This document shows positions 12,274 through 23,636 of a stretch of 64,000 nucleotides of DNA, in pieces. Source of the stretch: Nemertoderma westbladi. Its lineage: Eukaryota; Xenacoelomorpha; Nemertodermatida; Nemertodermatidae. The first letter of the stretch is position 1. Every line of letters begins with the position of its first letter. The notes beneath the pieces were generated by a model. That model worked only from the letters and a program-made list of their open reading frames with translations. It was not told the origin of the DNA and did not search any database. The position numbers and the translations under genes are program-made. The stretch is from positions 1 to 64,000 of the forward strand of contig JAUCBJ010006849.1 of assembly GCA_032718475.1 (NCBI GenBank), given 5' to 3'.

Positions 12274-12605
12274 TTGGTTATTTATATAGCGCTTTTCTAC
12301 GCTCAGCATACTCAAAGCGCTTTTATTATCATTACCCCCAGCAAAGCCAGGTTCCCATTATACGGCTGGTTTGACGTAGGCACTAATGTCTAAAGTGTCT
12401 TGCCTAGGGACACAACAGTGCGAAATTTCTAGAGCCTTTAGTCGGATTTGAACCTGCGCCACCAAACACTATTGTGTAAGCAGTTCAGGCGCCATATCCA
12501 CTCGGACACTGCGAAATGTACTTATTGCTGTTATGTTATACCTTATGTTCGTTCATACATATATTAGGATCCCTTGTTATATTAATTTTATAAAACCTTT
12601 TTCAG
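12044..12605. other. Intron of the VMO-I/CUB gene
   Basis: Contains the SINE at 12244-12515. The remainder is AT-rich with no visible gene, and a good acceptor (CTTTTTCAG) ends it. Confidence 0.8.
12244..12515 (-). mobile_element. tRNA-derived SINE
   Basis: On the minus strand the element starts with a Ser/Leu-tRNA-like head. GTGTCCGAGTGGATATGGCG resembles the D-arm and A-box region, and GGTTCAAATCC is a perfect B-box. It then has a body and ends with GCGCTATATAAATAACCAAT followed by (TAT)n. The last part resembles L2-LINE tails, as expected if an L2-type reverse transcriptase mobilises it. Length is about 270 bp. Confidence 0.8.
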
Positions 12606-12756
12606 AGACCGATATCGTAGTAGTGAAAGTTTATTGGAAGTTGGCCGGGATCCAGCGTTCACATTGTCCAACAGTTCAGATCCGTTGAGTTGGGGAAAAT
12701 GGGCAAGGCAGGACAGCGGTGAATGTCCAATAGGATCCGTAGTCTGCGGGGTAGAG
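12606..12756 (+). CDS. Host gene exon c: VMO-I domain, third repeat, first half
   Basis: Starts after TTTTTCAG and ends in phase 0 before GTAGGT. Translation: a linker, then DPLSWGKWARQDSGECPIGS and VVCGVE, matching the W..W....CP.G..(I/V)CG(I/L) opening of the third VMO-I repeat. Confidence 0.85.
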
Positions 12757-13118
12757 GTAGGTTATCTTATAATGATATGGGAATATGAAATATGAGTAAT
12801 TAAGGGGAATAAAGAAATGTAATTAATTGATCAGTTCGTCAAGCCGTTCAGACTCCTCCTTAACGAGAAACATGAGCTACCTTATACTAAGTGCATCGGA
12901 TGGCTTCACCGCGAATTAATAGTTCTTCTCCGCGGGTTTGATGTATCTGCAGGAAGCCGATTGCATCACCATATTTGTAAAGCGCTATATCTAAAATGTC
13001 TTATCTGACAGTGTATATTATATTTACTTTATATTTACTATCCGTTCAATAAAACTAATATCATGTAACAGTAGTTACATAATGGAACTGTAATTTTATA
13101 TAAATTGTTTTATTCTAG
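12757..13118. other. Intron of the VMO-I/CUB gene
   Basis: 362 bp without a recognisable element. Ends in TTTATTCTAG. Confidence 0.8.
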
Positions 13119-13200
13119 ATTTGTCTACAATGCTTTGCATCATGGACTGATGATGATACGCTAATTAATGATGTTAGATTTACTTGCTGTGATGATGAAG
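13119..13200 (+). CDS. Host gene exon d: end of VMO-I domain
   Basis: Encodes ICLQCFASWTDDDTLINDVR then FTCCDDE, the DDT.LNDVRF.CC ending of VMO-I. It leaves in phase 1 at GTACAG. That is the entry phase of the CUB exons that follow, so the VMO-I and CUB parts are spliced in frame. Confidence 0.85.
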
Positions 13201-13489
13201 GTACAGTTGCATAGCAAATGGCAGATGATGAAATTTCTAAAATTTTAATTTTAATTTAATTTATTTTAATTTAATTTTTAAATATTTAAATTTTTAAATA
13301 GCTAATTAGAGGTAATTAAAAAATATTTGGTGGAAAGTGATTCGTTTTGGTGCAAAGGTTAATATATTTGGTGGAGAAGGTGATTTTTTTATGTTGAAGT
13401 AAATCGTAACCTATATTATTTCTATCGCCCAGATAGATTTTAGTAATACAATATTATTAGGATTATATTTACCTTATTTGCTCTTTCAG

Positions 13490-13662
13490 CTTGTGGCGAT
13501 ATTTACTTCACTGGCAAAAGTGGAACAATTTTTTATCCACGTCACCCTCATCTGTATAACAGAGGTCTGGACTGCGAATACCGCATCAGTGTCCCAGAGC
13601 AGCATACAGTTCAACTATATGTTAAAGAGTTTGTTGCCGGGAATCCAGATGACTTGCTTGTT
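13490..13662 (+). CDS. Host gene exon e: CUB domain 1, first half
   Basis: Opens A-CGDIYFTGKSGTIFYP and continues RGLDCEYRISVP...VQLYVKEF. This has the CG...(S)G.I.SP..P..Y.....C.W.I..P pattern of CUB domains, including the first disulphide cysteines. It enters in phase 1 and leaves in phase 0, with a CTTTCAG acceptor and a GTTAGT donor. CUB domains are extracellular beta-sandwich binding modules. Confidence 0.9.
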
Positions 13663-14383
13663 GTTAGTAGTATACAACAATTAATATATTCTGTAACACT
13701 AATTTTAGATAAGTAATAATATGGTTATTCTTTTTATATAAAATCTCTGGTACGACAAGATAACAAACCACGGTCCTATCAAATATATTTTTCTTGGTCC
13801 TTTGAAAAAATATGTCATTTATCTTTGGTACACCAAGGGTTAAGTGCTTAATTACCATACCTATAAACGTTAGTAGCAACTGTGCTAGAACTGAGTGCTA
13901 TCATTGTTGTTGCTTAGTAACATCAGCTGGTGGTGGGTATTGTTTAACATTATCTGTATTTTTGTAAACTTTTTAATATCTATTAAGATCGACATACATG
14001 GATGAATCATTCGCTATTCGCTGCTAATTATACAGATATTTAATTTTATAACAACCATCAATTCACTAATCAAAGCCTCCAGGTGTTAAGCTGAATGTTG
14101 TTGAGTTGTTTCTGAGAGTAATCCTGAGTCACTAGCAAAGTCTAAATCAGTTAGTCATTATAATGATCTAAGGACATGCATAGAATCACAAAAAACACAG
14201 TTGACTTTCCAAAAACATGTTTTGTGGCATAGGCTTATTCCAAACATTCGTTTTTTTCGAAAAAATCTCACATCTTTAGCCACTTTTCTGAGTATTTCTC
14301 TTTCTATTATTACACAATATAAAAAATTTACCATGTTTTAAAGAAATCAAGTTGATTACAATGCATATTTGTGATATCAATAG
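13663..14383. other. Intron within CUB1
   Basis: 721 bp of AT-rich sequence; no element or gene recognised. The 3' acceptor (GATATCAATAG) has a weak pyrimidine tract, but the phase and domain continuity support it. Confidence 0.7.
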
Positions 14384-14564
14384 ATCAGTGATGGTAAGAC
14401 CAACGCTGCCCCTGAGCTCAGTTCATGGCATGGGGGGAGTCAAATGAAACGAAATGCGGATGATGGAGACTATGAAGTTCTTTATTCAACAACTAGTGAC
14501 GTCACCATTCAATTCAATGCACGAGGTTTCGAGGGAACTCCCCTTTTCGAAATCCGTTATTCAG
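14384..14564 (+). CDS. Host gene exon f: CUB domain 1, second half
   Basis: Begins ISDGKTNAAPELSSWHGGSQ, the (I/V)(Y/S)DG turn of a CUB domain after the preceding exon's DDLLV. It ends with VTIQFNARGFEGTPLFEIRY, the '..F.S......GF...Y' closing strand. Phase 0 in, phase 1 out. The internal cysteine pair normally seen in the second half is absent. Confidence 0.85.
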
Positions 14565-16316
14565 GTACAGAATTACTGATGTATTATTAAAAGTTTGTAG
14601 GTTGACAATAAAATATTTATTTTCCATTCATAAATAATACCAAATTACATTATATTACTATTAGTATTAACATATAATCATTAACATATGTTATCATTAT
14701 ATTATATTAACTTCATGTGGGAGTTCTATACCAGAACGCAGCACTGTCAAGTTATGTGACTTAGATAATCATTATTCACTTTTTGTGATTATTTTATATT
14801 ATCTATTGGGATAAGTTAATTGGTCAAATTGTCAACATATGGTATTTTTTGATTTTGCATTTAGGTTTAGCAAATGGGGTTCATAACTCAAATTCATACC
14901 CACAGTGCTCAAACAGGCAATATCACATTTTCTGAAATAGAAACTGCTGCAGGTTCTATATGTGAACAAATTACCTTTGTGTTGATTGTGTACCTCCTGC
15001 AGTATTTAACATCCACAAATTATCACTCCTATTACATTACATGTAATACAGCAATCATTGTATGACAAGAAATGAGGACTATCAAGATATTTCTTGTCCC
15101 TATGAATGTAACCTAAGACTGTATGAGTCATATCAGCCTGATTTCAATTGAAGCTAGCTATTATTGATATTAATTAAAGATTATTTACAGAATAATATTG
15201 AACCATATAAGAGATTGTTCAAAAATGAATACCATCTGGAAATCAGATCTCTCCAGGCACCTGAAGACAATCTTATTTCGAGCCACAATGGAAAAGAGTG
15301 TACTTTTATACAGGGTGTGACCTGGACTCTGACGAAATCATTGAGCACCGAATCGATGGCTGCTACACAAGACTACTAAGGGCAACCCTAAACATCAGCT
15401 GGAGACAACACATGACAAACGCAGATCTCTATGGTACTATACCACCTGTATCAACCACCCTCCGTGAATTCAGATTAAGATTCAGTGAGCACTGCTGGAG
15501 ACATGGTCATATCAGATCTACTTTTCTGGCAAATCAACACATGGAAAGTATAGTCGTGGACGACCACGCCATAACATATATAGACCAGCTTGAAAAGGAT
15601 ACTGAACTCGATAGAAACAAATTTGCGACAACTATGGAGAATCGGGAAGCCTGGAAGGATCTAATTTCCACTGTCCGAGTTCACTCGACCTAGTTGTAGT
15701 AGTAGAATCGGGAAGCCTGGAAGGATCTCATTTTCACTGTCCAAGTTCACTCGACCTAGTAGTAGTATATGAGATATCATATTGAAAAACTCCTCATGGC
15801 ATCCAAAATGAGTTTCAAAGAGCTCTAGGGTACCTACCTCCCTAGAGCTTATTCTGAAAATTAAATCGATTATTGAAAAATATTTTGGTTATTGATTGTG
15901 CAAAAAAGACAGAGGAAGGCAGAACAATGAGAACCTGACTTCAGAATGGAAAAATTAAAGGTTAGGTAAAAAGTAAAAAGTAAATTTTCTTCGGCCGCTA
16001 GGCCAGGGATTACGCACAAAGCCAAACGACTTATTTCCAGTGGTGTCCCCCCAGAACTTTACTCCCCAGAGGAAACTCCAGTACTCATTTAGCTACCACT
16101 TAAGGATGCAAGGCAGAGATTCACCCTGTTAAGAGTTAAGGAGTGTTTCCTTTTGGTAATTTGTGTCCCATCATCACTTTCTTAACATACAAAATAGTGG
16201 AGCATTTTGGGTTGCCTCTGGTGTCTCAAATTTCACATTCCACAATAACTTTCAATACTTTATCTACAGACAAATTTTAGTTTTTCAGTTCTAAATTTAA
16301 TTGTTTATTTCTATAG
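14565..16316. other. Intron between CUB1 and CUB2
   Basis: Holds a LINE family D fragment (about 15160-15770). The rest shows no gene; a short AGTAAAAAGTAAAAAG run lies at about 15967-15983. Confidence 0.75.
15160..15770 (+). mobile_element. 5'-truncated LINE (family D), copy 1
   Basis: Overlapping frames encode the C-terminal reverse-transcriptase tail (WTLTKSL, CYTRLLRA-LNISWRQHMTN, YGTIPPVSTTLREFRLRFS-HCWR). It is clearly the same family as 21368-21960 and a relative of family B. Several frameshifts and stops make it a pseudogene. It ends with TAG triplets. The final ~60 bp (GAATCGGGAAGCCTGGAAGG to CTCGACCTAG) are present twice, at about 15643-15695 and 15706-15762. Confidence 0.8.
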
Positions 16317-16489
16317 CATGTGGTGTATCTCACTTTGATGAAGTCACAGGAGTAGTGTCATCAACCAATTATCCAAATCAATATCCAAATAATCTGGACT
16401 GCTTATATCACATATCTCTACAAGAAGGGAAGACGATTCAACTATCTGCAGTTGTCCTGGATACAGAGGATAACTTTGATATGCTATAT
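16317..16489 (+). CDS. Host gene exon g: CUB domain 2, first half
   Basis: Opens A-CGVSHFDEVTGVVSSTNYPN and then NNLDCLYHISLQEGKTIQLS and TEDNFDMLY. This is a textbook CUB first half. Phase 1 in, phase 0 out; 173 bp, the same length as the CUB1 and CUB4 first-half exons. Acceptor TTTCTATAG, donor GTGAGT. Confidence 0.92.
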
Positions 16490-17529
16490 GTGAGTTATTT
16501 TTAGGTGTACTGAAAAAACTGGTGTGGATTATTTAGAGTGAAAATTATACATATAGTGTGTACATTAATCAATGTAGTGTGCAGATTTTTTTAATAAAGG
16601 AGAAATATTGGTTTTTTATATTTAATCTTATATTGTGGCCATTCTATATATTATGTTGGCATCATACCCCACTTTGATCTTCAATAACTTGACTATGTCG
16701 ACTTTGGATTTCAAATGTTATTTCATTATGGGAAAATATTATCCCAACCAATTCATAATTGTGTACAATATAGATTGTATGTAATTGTTCTTCCTTACAT
16801 GTATATTTGCTCTCGTACTACTAATACTTTTGGCTGCAGAATAATATAGCTTTCAACATTCCTCAACAAATGAGTAGCACATGAGTCATACTTACAAGAT
16901 ATTTTCTTGTACATCACATTTTAATGCATGCAAATTATATAATTTACAACCTTATGCTTCCAGATCAAAATAAATGTCCCTAATATTGTTTCTCTCATAA
17001 ACTGTACCCCCAGTTAACCAGTTAAACTGAATATCAACTATATGTATATGTGGTTATAATGCAAACAAAAAATGGAGAGAACTCCATACGCTGTGAGAGG
17101 AATGTGATGTATATATAATGCTATCATTTGAGGATATACAATGCAGATATACTCTGTGACTATCCCTTTAAAGCTTTTATTCCAAAATAAGTCCCCAATG
17201 GCCCGGGAAGGGATCTAGGGGTTTTAACCTCGAATGATAAGTTTATTTTACCAAAAATATCCTATCTTTTATTGTCACAATTGTAGGACTAATACCATAC
17301 CTTTTTAACCGGGTAGTGTACAAATTTATGAATCACGTAATTTTAATTGAAATTAATATCTCATACCCCCAAACCACATGTATGCGTTTCGACCTTACTG
17401 GGTCTCATCAATAATATGATCTCATTGATAAGCAATTGTAGCTTCTTAAATGACATTATAGGACATTTGCTGCAATTCCTTCACTGATTACTATTTTAAC
17501 ATTACATTAACTTTTAATAATACTACAAC

Positions 17530-18463
17530 TTTTAACTTGGTTTTATAGTGGTTGCATTAAAATATGATATGATGGTGGAGGTCTTCTTAAAATTGCAAGA
17601 TGAAGCTTTATCAATAATACGAGCTGTTAAGGACAAATGCAGTGCATCTATCGACATGGAGAGGCAACTAACTGATACGATTGTGGCAATGAGCAAACTT
17701 TATACAGTTAATCTATGTAAGTTAGCCGATGCACAAGAAGATGCCATCAAGTCATAAAATGAACTGATAAAACTGCAGCGAATAAAGTCAACAGTTCCAT
17801 TGTCCTCGGAACTTACCCCATTGAACGCTCCCCGAACAACATATGCTGATGTAGCCTCAATGCCTGGTTACATTGGAGGAGGACCAACTGGCGACTTGGC
17901 AATTATTCACCCTCCTTGATTCTCCCATTTCCCACGGGCCCACAAAATCCAACCGCATCACCAATCATGTCCGGATCGCTGGGACGACCGGTTTTGGTTC
18001 CTAACAACGAATACCTCAACCTATCGACCAACCCACCAAGAAGGGGAACACCAACTCTACCCATATTCCAGCAATACAGGAGACCATCAGTAACCAGCAA
18101 GGTGGACCAATCCGTGCTGCCCCGCCTTGTGAAATGACCCTCCCAGTCTCCTGGAACGCCCATATCCATATTGGCCGTGTAGATCTAACAGTAGCGAGCA
18201 AAGAGATCAAAGATTACCTGACAGCTGAGGGTATCCCCGTAGACGAAGTGATCATGGTTTCCCCACACCCTTACAATATCTTTCATCTAATCGCGGATCA
18301 ATCGGATTGTGCTAAACTAATGGATCCATCTCTATGGAGTGATGGTATCACCATCAGAAACTTTGCCTTTACTAGAGCACAACGGGAGGCTTTCGGCTTG
18401 AAACCGCATCACCCGATAAGTTCTGGGAACACCACCAATGATGGCAGATCCAACATGGATTGA
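17530..18463 (+). pseudogene. LINE family C, ORF1 remnant
   Basis: Reading frames broken by stops and shifts. The clearest open part (18134-18463) contains IHIGRVDLTVASKEIKDYL, then EVIMVSPHPYNIFHLIA and KLMDPSLWSDGITIRNFAF. That is the RRM-like C-terminal domain seen in ORF1 proteins of several animal LINEs, which bind the element RNA. The upstream piece (17548-17757) has a helical, coiled-coil-like look. No ATG-initiated full ORF survives. Confidence 0.55.
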
Positions 18464-18689
18464 TGGGATGTCAGGAAACTAATTCCTAATGCAAATAACT
18501 TAGTCCCAAACTCGCATTCTAAAATACATACATTACTGTGAAGGACTAAACTCACTTCTATCATTGCTAACAGGAGATTTGCTTCCGTCGTCCCAGGTAT
18601 TATTATTTACTGAAACTTTTGCAAAGAAGAAGTTAATATTGACGGCTTTTACTGTTTTCACAAATTAGCAGTAAAGAACCCCGGATGAG

Positions 18690-19258
18690 GTCATCCAATT
18701 GGGGTCATTTTAATTACAGTAAAGCCCTACCTAAATCCAAAAATTTTGGCTATGGATTTGACATATTTATCCGTACAGACAGATATTGGTATCTTTTTAT
18801 ACTGCTATTTCAGCCCAAGCACAGGCACAGAAGATTTTATTGATAGCGTTCAAACTGTATTAGATACTTTACCGGAGGATAACTCGGTGTTCATAAGAGG
18901 GGATTTTAATGCTCGTATGGACCAGCCTGATAAGCACAAAGCAGAGGCGCTGGAAATACTGCTGTCGGGGGCTGGGTTTGACTTGAATAATACGTCAGAA
19001 GAACCGACATACTACTGCCACAATGGTAGTAGCAAGATAGAGCTAGTTTACAAAAATTCAAACGCTACCAGTTCTGTAGATTACCAAATCCAAGGGATAA
19101 AGAAGCTTGTACTGGTTCGTGTAAATTGGTCAATCCTGGATAATGTTATCCCTGAAGTGATCGAAGGAAACAATGCCAGATTAACTCGAAAGATTGATGT
19201 AAACAAATTGGAAGTTGATCCCCGGCTAGACACTATTAAATGTAAAATCTTCAGCTAG
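18690..19258 (+). pseudogene. LINE family C, endonuclease remnant
   Basis: Encodes part of an apurinic-like (EEP) endonuclease: IFLYCYFSPSTGTEDF followed by SVFIRGDFNARMDQP. The GDFNAR box carries catalytic Asp and Asn of the family. The N-terminal part and the final SDH box are missing or decayed. Confidence 0.6.
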
Positions 19259-20095
19259 ATGATGCCTACAATGAGCTTGCCAAGGTCATTCACGATGAAA
19301 CTGAGAGACGATCTTCTACAAAAAATCGTCACTCCAAACCATGGTTTGTTATTATATATTTGTTATTATATTATCAGTATGTGTTACACTAAAAGACAGG
19401 TCATCCTTGATGCCCATAGAAGAATAAGAGCATACCCAACTACTAGGGCGACATGTTGTTTGCTCAAGGTGGAATATAAATCGCTACTGAAGGCTGGACA
19501 GAAAGAATATAATATGAAAATGGAGCTGCAGCTCCTAGAACGAGAGCCATACTGGTGGTGTAGTGAACAGCATTCGAAACAGAACTGCTCAATTGCATTG
19601 GAATCATGGGAAAGTCATTTCGGCAAAATTTTAAATTCCAACCTAGGCAATGAGAAGGATAGAAATGGTTGATATAATTTCGAAGAGCTGGATGAACCCA
19701 TCAAAGATGTGAACGACGCGTGCAACTGACCATTCACCAAGGAAGAAGTTGAACATAAATTGAGTCAGAAGAAGAATAAGAAATCCAGTGGCCCTGATAA
19801 CATTACATTTGAAGTTATAAAGGATTTTATACCAGTAGCACTATATCTATGGACCCTACTCTTTAATATTTGTTTGTCAACCAGTTCCCTAGTGTCATCA
19901 TGGAATTCGAGCATAATGGGGGTATTACTTAAGGGTGAAGGTAGCAGAGATGATACAAACAATTTGGATTCATGCCAGGACTGTCAATGGCACAGCCATT
20001 ACTCCTGTTCCTAAAGCGAATACTCGAGAATCTTTCTATCCCCAGGAAACCTCTTTATGCATGCTTCATAGACTTTATTAATGATATTGATGCCA
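19259..20095 (+). pseudogene. LINE family C, start of reverse transcriptase
   Basis: Contains a linker, then KKSSGPDNITFEVIKDF (the K..GPD.I..E..K block preceding LINE reverse transcriptase) and SWNSSIMGVLLKGEGSR. A further frame at about 20030-20095 reads YACFIDFINDIDA. That resembles the first catalytic box but lacks the AFD aspartate environment. The element stops here, so the polymerase is absent. Confidence 0.6.
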
Positions 20096-20582
20096 TTTAA
20101 AGCTAAATGGATTTAATTCCAACATTATTTGTGTTCTAGACATCTTATATCTCAATATAAAGTATATAGGTTTTGTGTTACGTTTTTATTAACAATATCA
20201 TTAGTTACATAAATGCACCTGTTAAACCCTGCGCTTTATACATCAATGAGAACACAGATAGGAAATGCAATACTTACCAAATGTAATCAGTCTACTGTAC
20301 CACTTTCAAATTTTAATTATTAATTTTTACCGGCTTGAAATAGTGGGAAAATTGTGTCCATCGAATATTCTAATATTGAAGAGACAATATATAATGCATC
20401 CAGTAACATTGTTTGGTAACATTGTACTGTTTTGGTTCATGTATGGAGCAGCACTGGTTGGAAATTAATTAAGATTTGAATTTTCATACCCTCCTGTTTT
20501 TTTTTACCAAACATCCCTTATTTTTACTTTGATTATTTTCTTATTTTAGGATGCCTGCTGAATAATCCACTTACCTTTTCAG

Positions 20583-20739
20583 ATCTATGATGGTCCAACA
20601 ATAGCCCATCGTGAACTGGCAATCTGGCACGGCTCTGATGGTCTCCCGAACAGAATAACTTCCTCAGCCAACAAAGTGACACTACGATTTGTCACTGATA
20701 ACAGTATTGGTAATACTGGATTCTGGATTAATTACTCTG
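20583..20739 (+). CDS. Host gene exon h: CUB domain 2, second half
   Basis: Starts IYDGPTIAHRELAIWHGSDG and ends VTLRFVTDNSIGNTGFWINY, matching the second half of a CUB domain. Phase 0 in after TTTTCAG, phase 1 out before GTAAGA. It shares the missing internal cysteine pair with the CUB1 second half. Confidence 0.92.
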
Positions 20740-22302
20740 GTAAGATATTTAGTTACCAGTTATTAATTTTAATTCACAAATACATTGTAATAATTCCATA
20801 GAGTATAACAGAAAGATAGACAAGAAAGAAGAGACACCTGTTGTAATGTAAGAAAAGGCACTAAGATAGTTACAATGAACGCACAAATTATGAAATCTCG
20901 TAGCAAACAGAGTGACATGGTAGCCCTGGAAATGGAATAATACATCGGCATTATCTGTATCCAAAAACATGGGATATGTCATGAACACACTGCCATTGAG
21001 TATAATGACATTGGAAACGGATGGACATTTTTTTCAGCTCAGCTCAGCAGAAAGATACTCAATCAATTGGTGGAGCCCCTGCTAAGCCCATTTGATGGGA
21101 ATCTCAAGACAACAGTAATATGTAAGTTCAAATATATAGTTCAAACAACCAGAAAAAGCAGTCGGGTTTATGAACTGGTTCCAGACTGATCTCATGAACT
21201 TATAAAGGACATTCAAAAAACAAAATGTCAACAAACTCATTGCAGATGACCTGAGTATGGAAATTTGCCCAGAAGATACCAAGATTAACACCTACACATC
21301 AGTTTGAACAGAAATTGGTGTTTACTCTTGGGATAATGTAAATAATGTAAATAATGTTGATGGAAACTTGACAACCATTGATAATAATCAACTAAGGAAG
21401 GTCGATGACTTCCAGTACCTTGGATCATGGATAGAGAGTAGCAAAAAGGACATAGAAGTTAGGAAAGCAAAGGCTTGGGTAGCTCTATCAAAAATGGATA
21501 CCATCTGGAAATCAGATCTCTCCAGACACCTGAAGACTAAGTTCTTTCGAGCCACAGTGGAAAGTGTATTTTTATATGGGGGTGAGACCTGGACACTGAC
21601 TAAATCACTTGAACAACGAATTGATGGTTGCTACACAAGACTACTAAGGGCAGCCCTAAACATCAGCTGGAGACAACACATGACAAATGCCGAGCTTTAT
21701 GGTACAATACCACCTGTATCAACCACCCTCCGTGAACGCAGATTAAGATTCAGTGGGCACTGCTGGCGAAGTAAAGACGAGGTCATACCAGATCTACTTT
21801 TCTGGCAACCAACTCAGGGAAAGCGTAGTCATGGACGACCGGCCATAACTTGAAAGGGATACTGAAATTTGGAGAAACGAAATTGCGACAACTATGGAGA
21901 ATCGGGAAGCCTGGAAGGATCTTATTTCCACTGTCCGAGTTCACTCGACCTAGTAGTAGTAGCAGATATACTAGCGCTCATGGAGGCTGGATGAAGGTAT
22001 TATGTGAAAGGACATGATTGCAGTTCTGCAAAAAGACTACAAAGAGAAATATACTCTGACAAGAAGGCTGATGCATTCTTTGAATGCGTTTTCATTCAGA
22101 AGCAGGCCTTGCCAACTTCATCAGTATCCCACCATCTCTAAATTATATTCAAGCTCTATATCTATTACCAGACAGTTGTTATTGTTTTAGTTCTATCTAG
22201 AGGTCCAGGTTCGATCCCATGTCAATCCAGTAAAGGTTATATCTTTATTAAATTTTATGTGAATTAATTTAATCATTATAAAATGAATTAATTTCCCTAC
22301 AG
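20740..22302. other. Intron between CUB2 and CUB3
   Basis: Contains LINE family D copy 2 (about 20985-21965). The remainder (20740-20984 and 21966-22302) shows no gene; it ends in the acceptor TTTCCCTACAG. Confidence 0.75.
20985..21965 (+). mobile_element. LINE family D, copy 2 (reverse-transcriptase tail)
   Basis: The best-preserved ORF (21368-21853) reads VDDFQYLGSWIESS...KAWVALSKMDTIWKS...FLYGGETWTLTKSL...LRFSGHCWRSKDE. This is the segment after the catalytic core in RTE/jockey-like LINEs. Upstream to about 20985 decayed polymerase sequence can be followed in pieces. The 3' end is CACTCGACC followed by TAG triplets at about 21948-21962. Confidence 0.8.
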
Positions 22303-22487
22303 CTTGTGGTGATGTACATTACAGCGACCCAACTGGAGTTGTTATATCTCCAAACTATTGTCTTGAGACTGAAGATCATGATTACTATAATAATATTGAC
22401 TGCCAATACGACATATATGTACCACCAGGAAACATTCTCCAATTAATTGTCAAATCATTTGATACACAGATAGGGGATTTTGTAAAT
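22303..22487 (+). CDS. Host gene exon i: CUB domain 3, first half
   Basis: Opens A-CGDVHYSDPTGVVISPNY, then NNIDCQYDIYVPPGNILQLI and TQIGDFVN. At 185 bp it is 12 bp longer than its sister exons, because of a short acidic insertion (TEDHDYYN). Phase 1 in, phase 0 out, donor GTTAGT. The closing half is 22 kb away at 44475. Confidence 0.92.
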
Positions 22488-23636
22488 GTTAGTTGTTCAT
22501 AATTATATATTCATATTTACTTTTTGGTTGTGAATTATAATAATTTGAATAAATTAACCATCACTGAAGGAACTATAAGCCTTACTTACTACTGTTATTA
22601 CCTGAACTTAATGAGATACTCGTATGATCAGGGTCGTGTTGTATAGCTAAAACAATCCTAATTACTAAAATAATAAAAATAAGCAATCCTGCCACCGCAT
22701 ATGATAGTTTACACCGGAATATCAAATCTCTATTATCTCTGTTTATAATTATTGTATATTTATACAGCCTAGCCCAACCCCGGCTTTCATCCTTCAGTGG
22801 TCGATAAATGGGAACCAAGGCAACTTGGGAAACAGAATGGAAAGGTTCACTGTTAATGGATGATCACCCATGGTGGTGAACAGGCATTATTTGGCTTACT
22901 GAGCCTAAATGATTCTCCCTTTCATATTTTTTGTTGTTGTTTCCACGGTCATTGAATTAATGCTCATTTTCCGTTCATGTCTTAACACTCCTATTGAATT
23001 AGATTCCGTTATGTTCGACTGAGTAGAATAAAATTCCGAACCCAATGAATGTTGTGATTCCTCCATAACCCCCAACTGCATTGATAAGCAATAACGATGA
23101 TCAACAATACGTTGTTCGATAAGCGTACGTAGAATGAGAGTTAAATTGGATTGGAGTTGTTAATGCAACTTTTTTCGCCCATTGACCGAATTGCAGGAAA
23201 TTTCTAAATTTCTATTATTATATTATAAACCTCGTTTATCGCGAAGTCGTAAAAATCGGCCTCCATATTTGGCCACTACATTAAGCATTTGCAAACGTTT
23301 TACTTCATTATAGTCGCTGTGGTATCTATGAATTATAGCAATGCAATACACTAAGCCTACTATTGAATTATTTGTAAATCTTCAGATTTACTTACTGTAA
23401 GAAAATCGTGTCTGTATGTTTGTCTGTTTGTCACACAAAACGTTACCGTATTACCGTAAACAATTACCGTATTTAAATGTCTCTGCATTAGATATTCTAT
23501 AATTGAAAACACAGTGTAAGTCTACCGCTGTACCTATTTGCAATTATAATAATATAATATTATACTGATATATGGTTATTTGCTACCGCCGTTATCAAAT
23601 CAGATTGAAGGTTTGAAAGATCCGGAGAAAACAATC

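Larger units (their letters stand above)
16490..20582. other. Intron within CUB2
   Basis: 4.1 kb; contains degraded LINE family C (about 17530-20095). The flanks 16490-17530 and 20096-20582 are AT-rich with nothing recognised. Confidence 0.75.
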
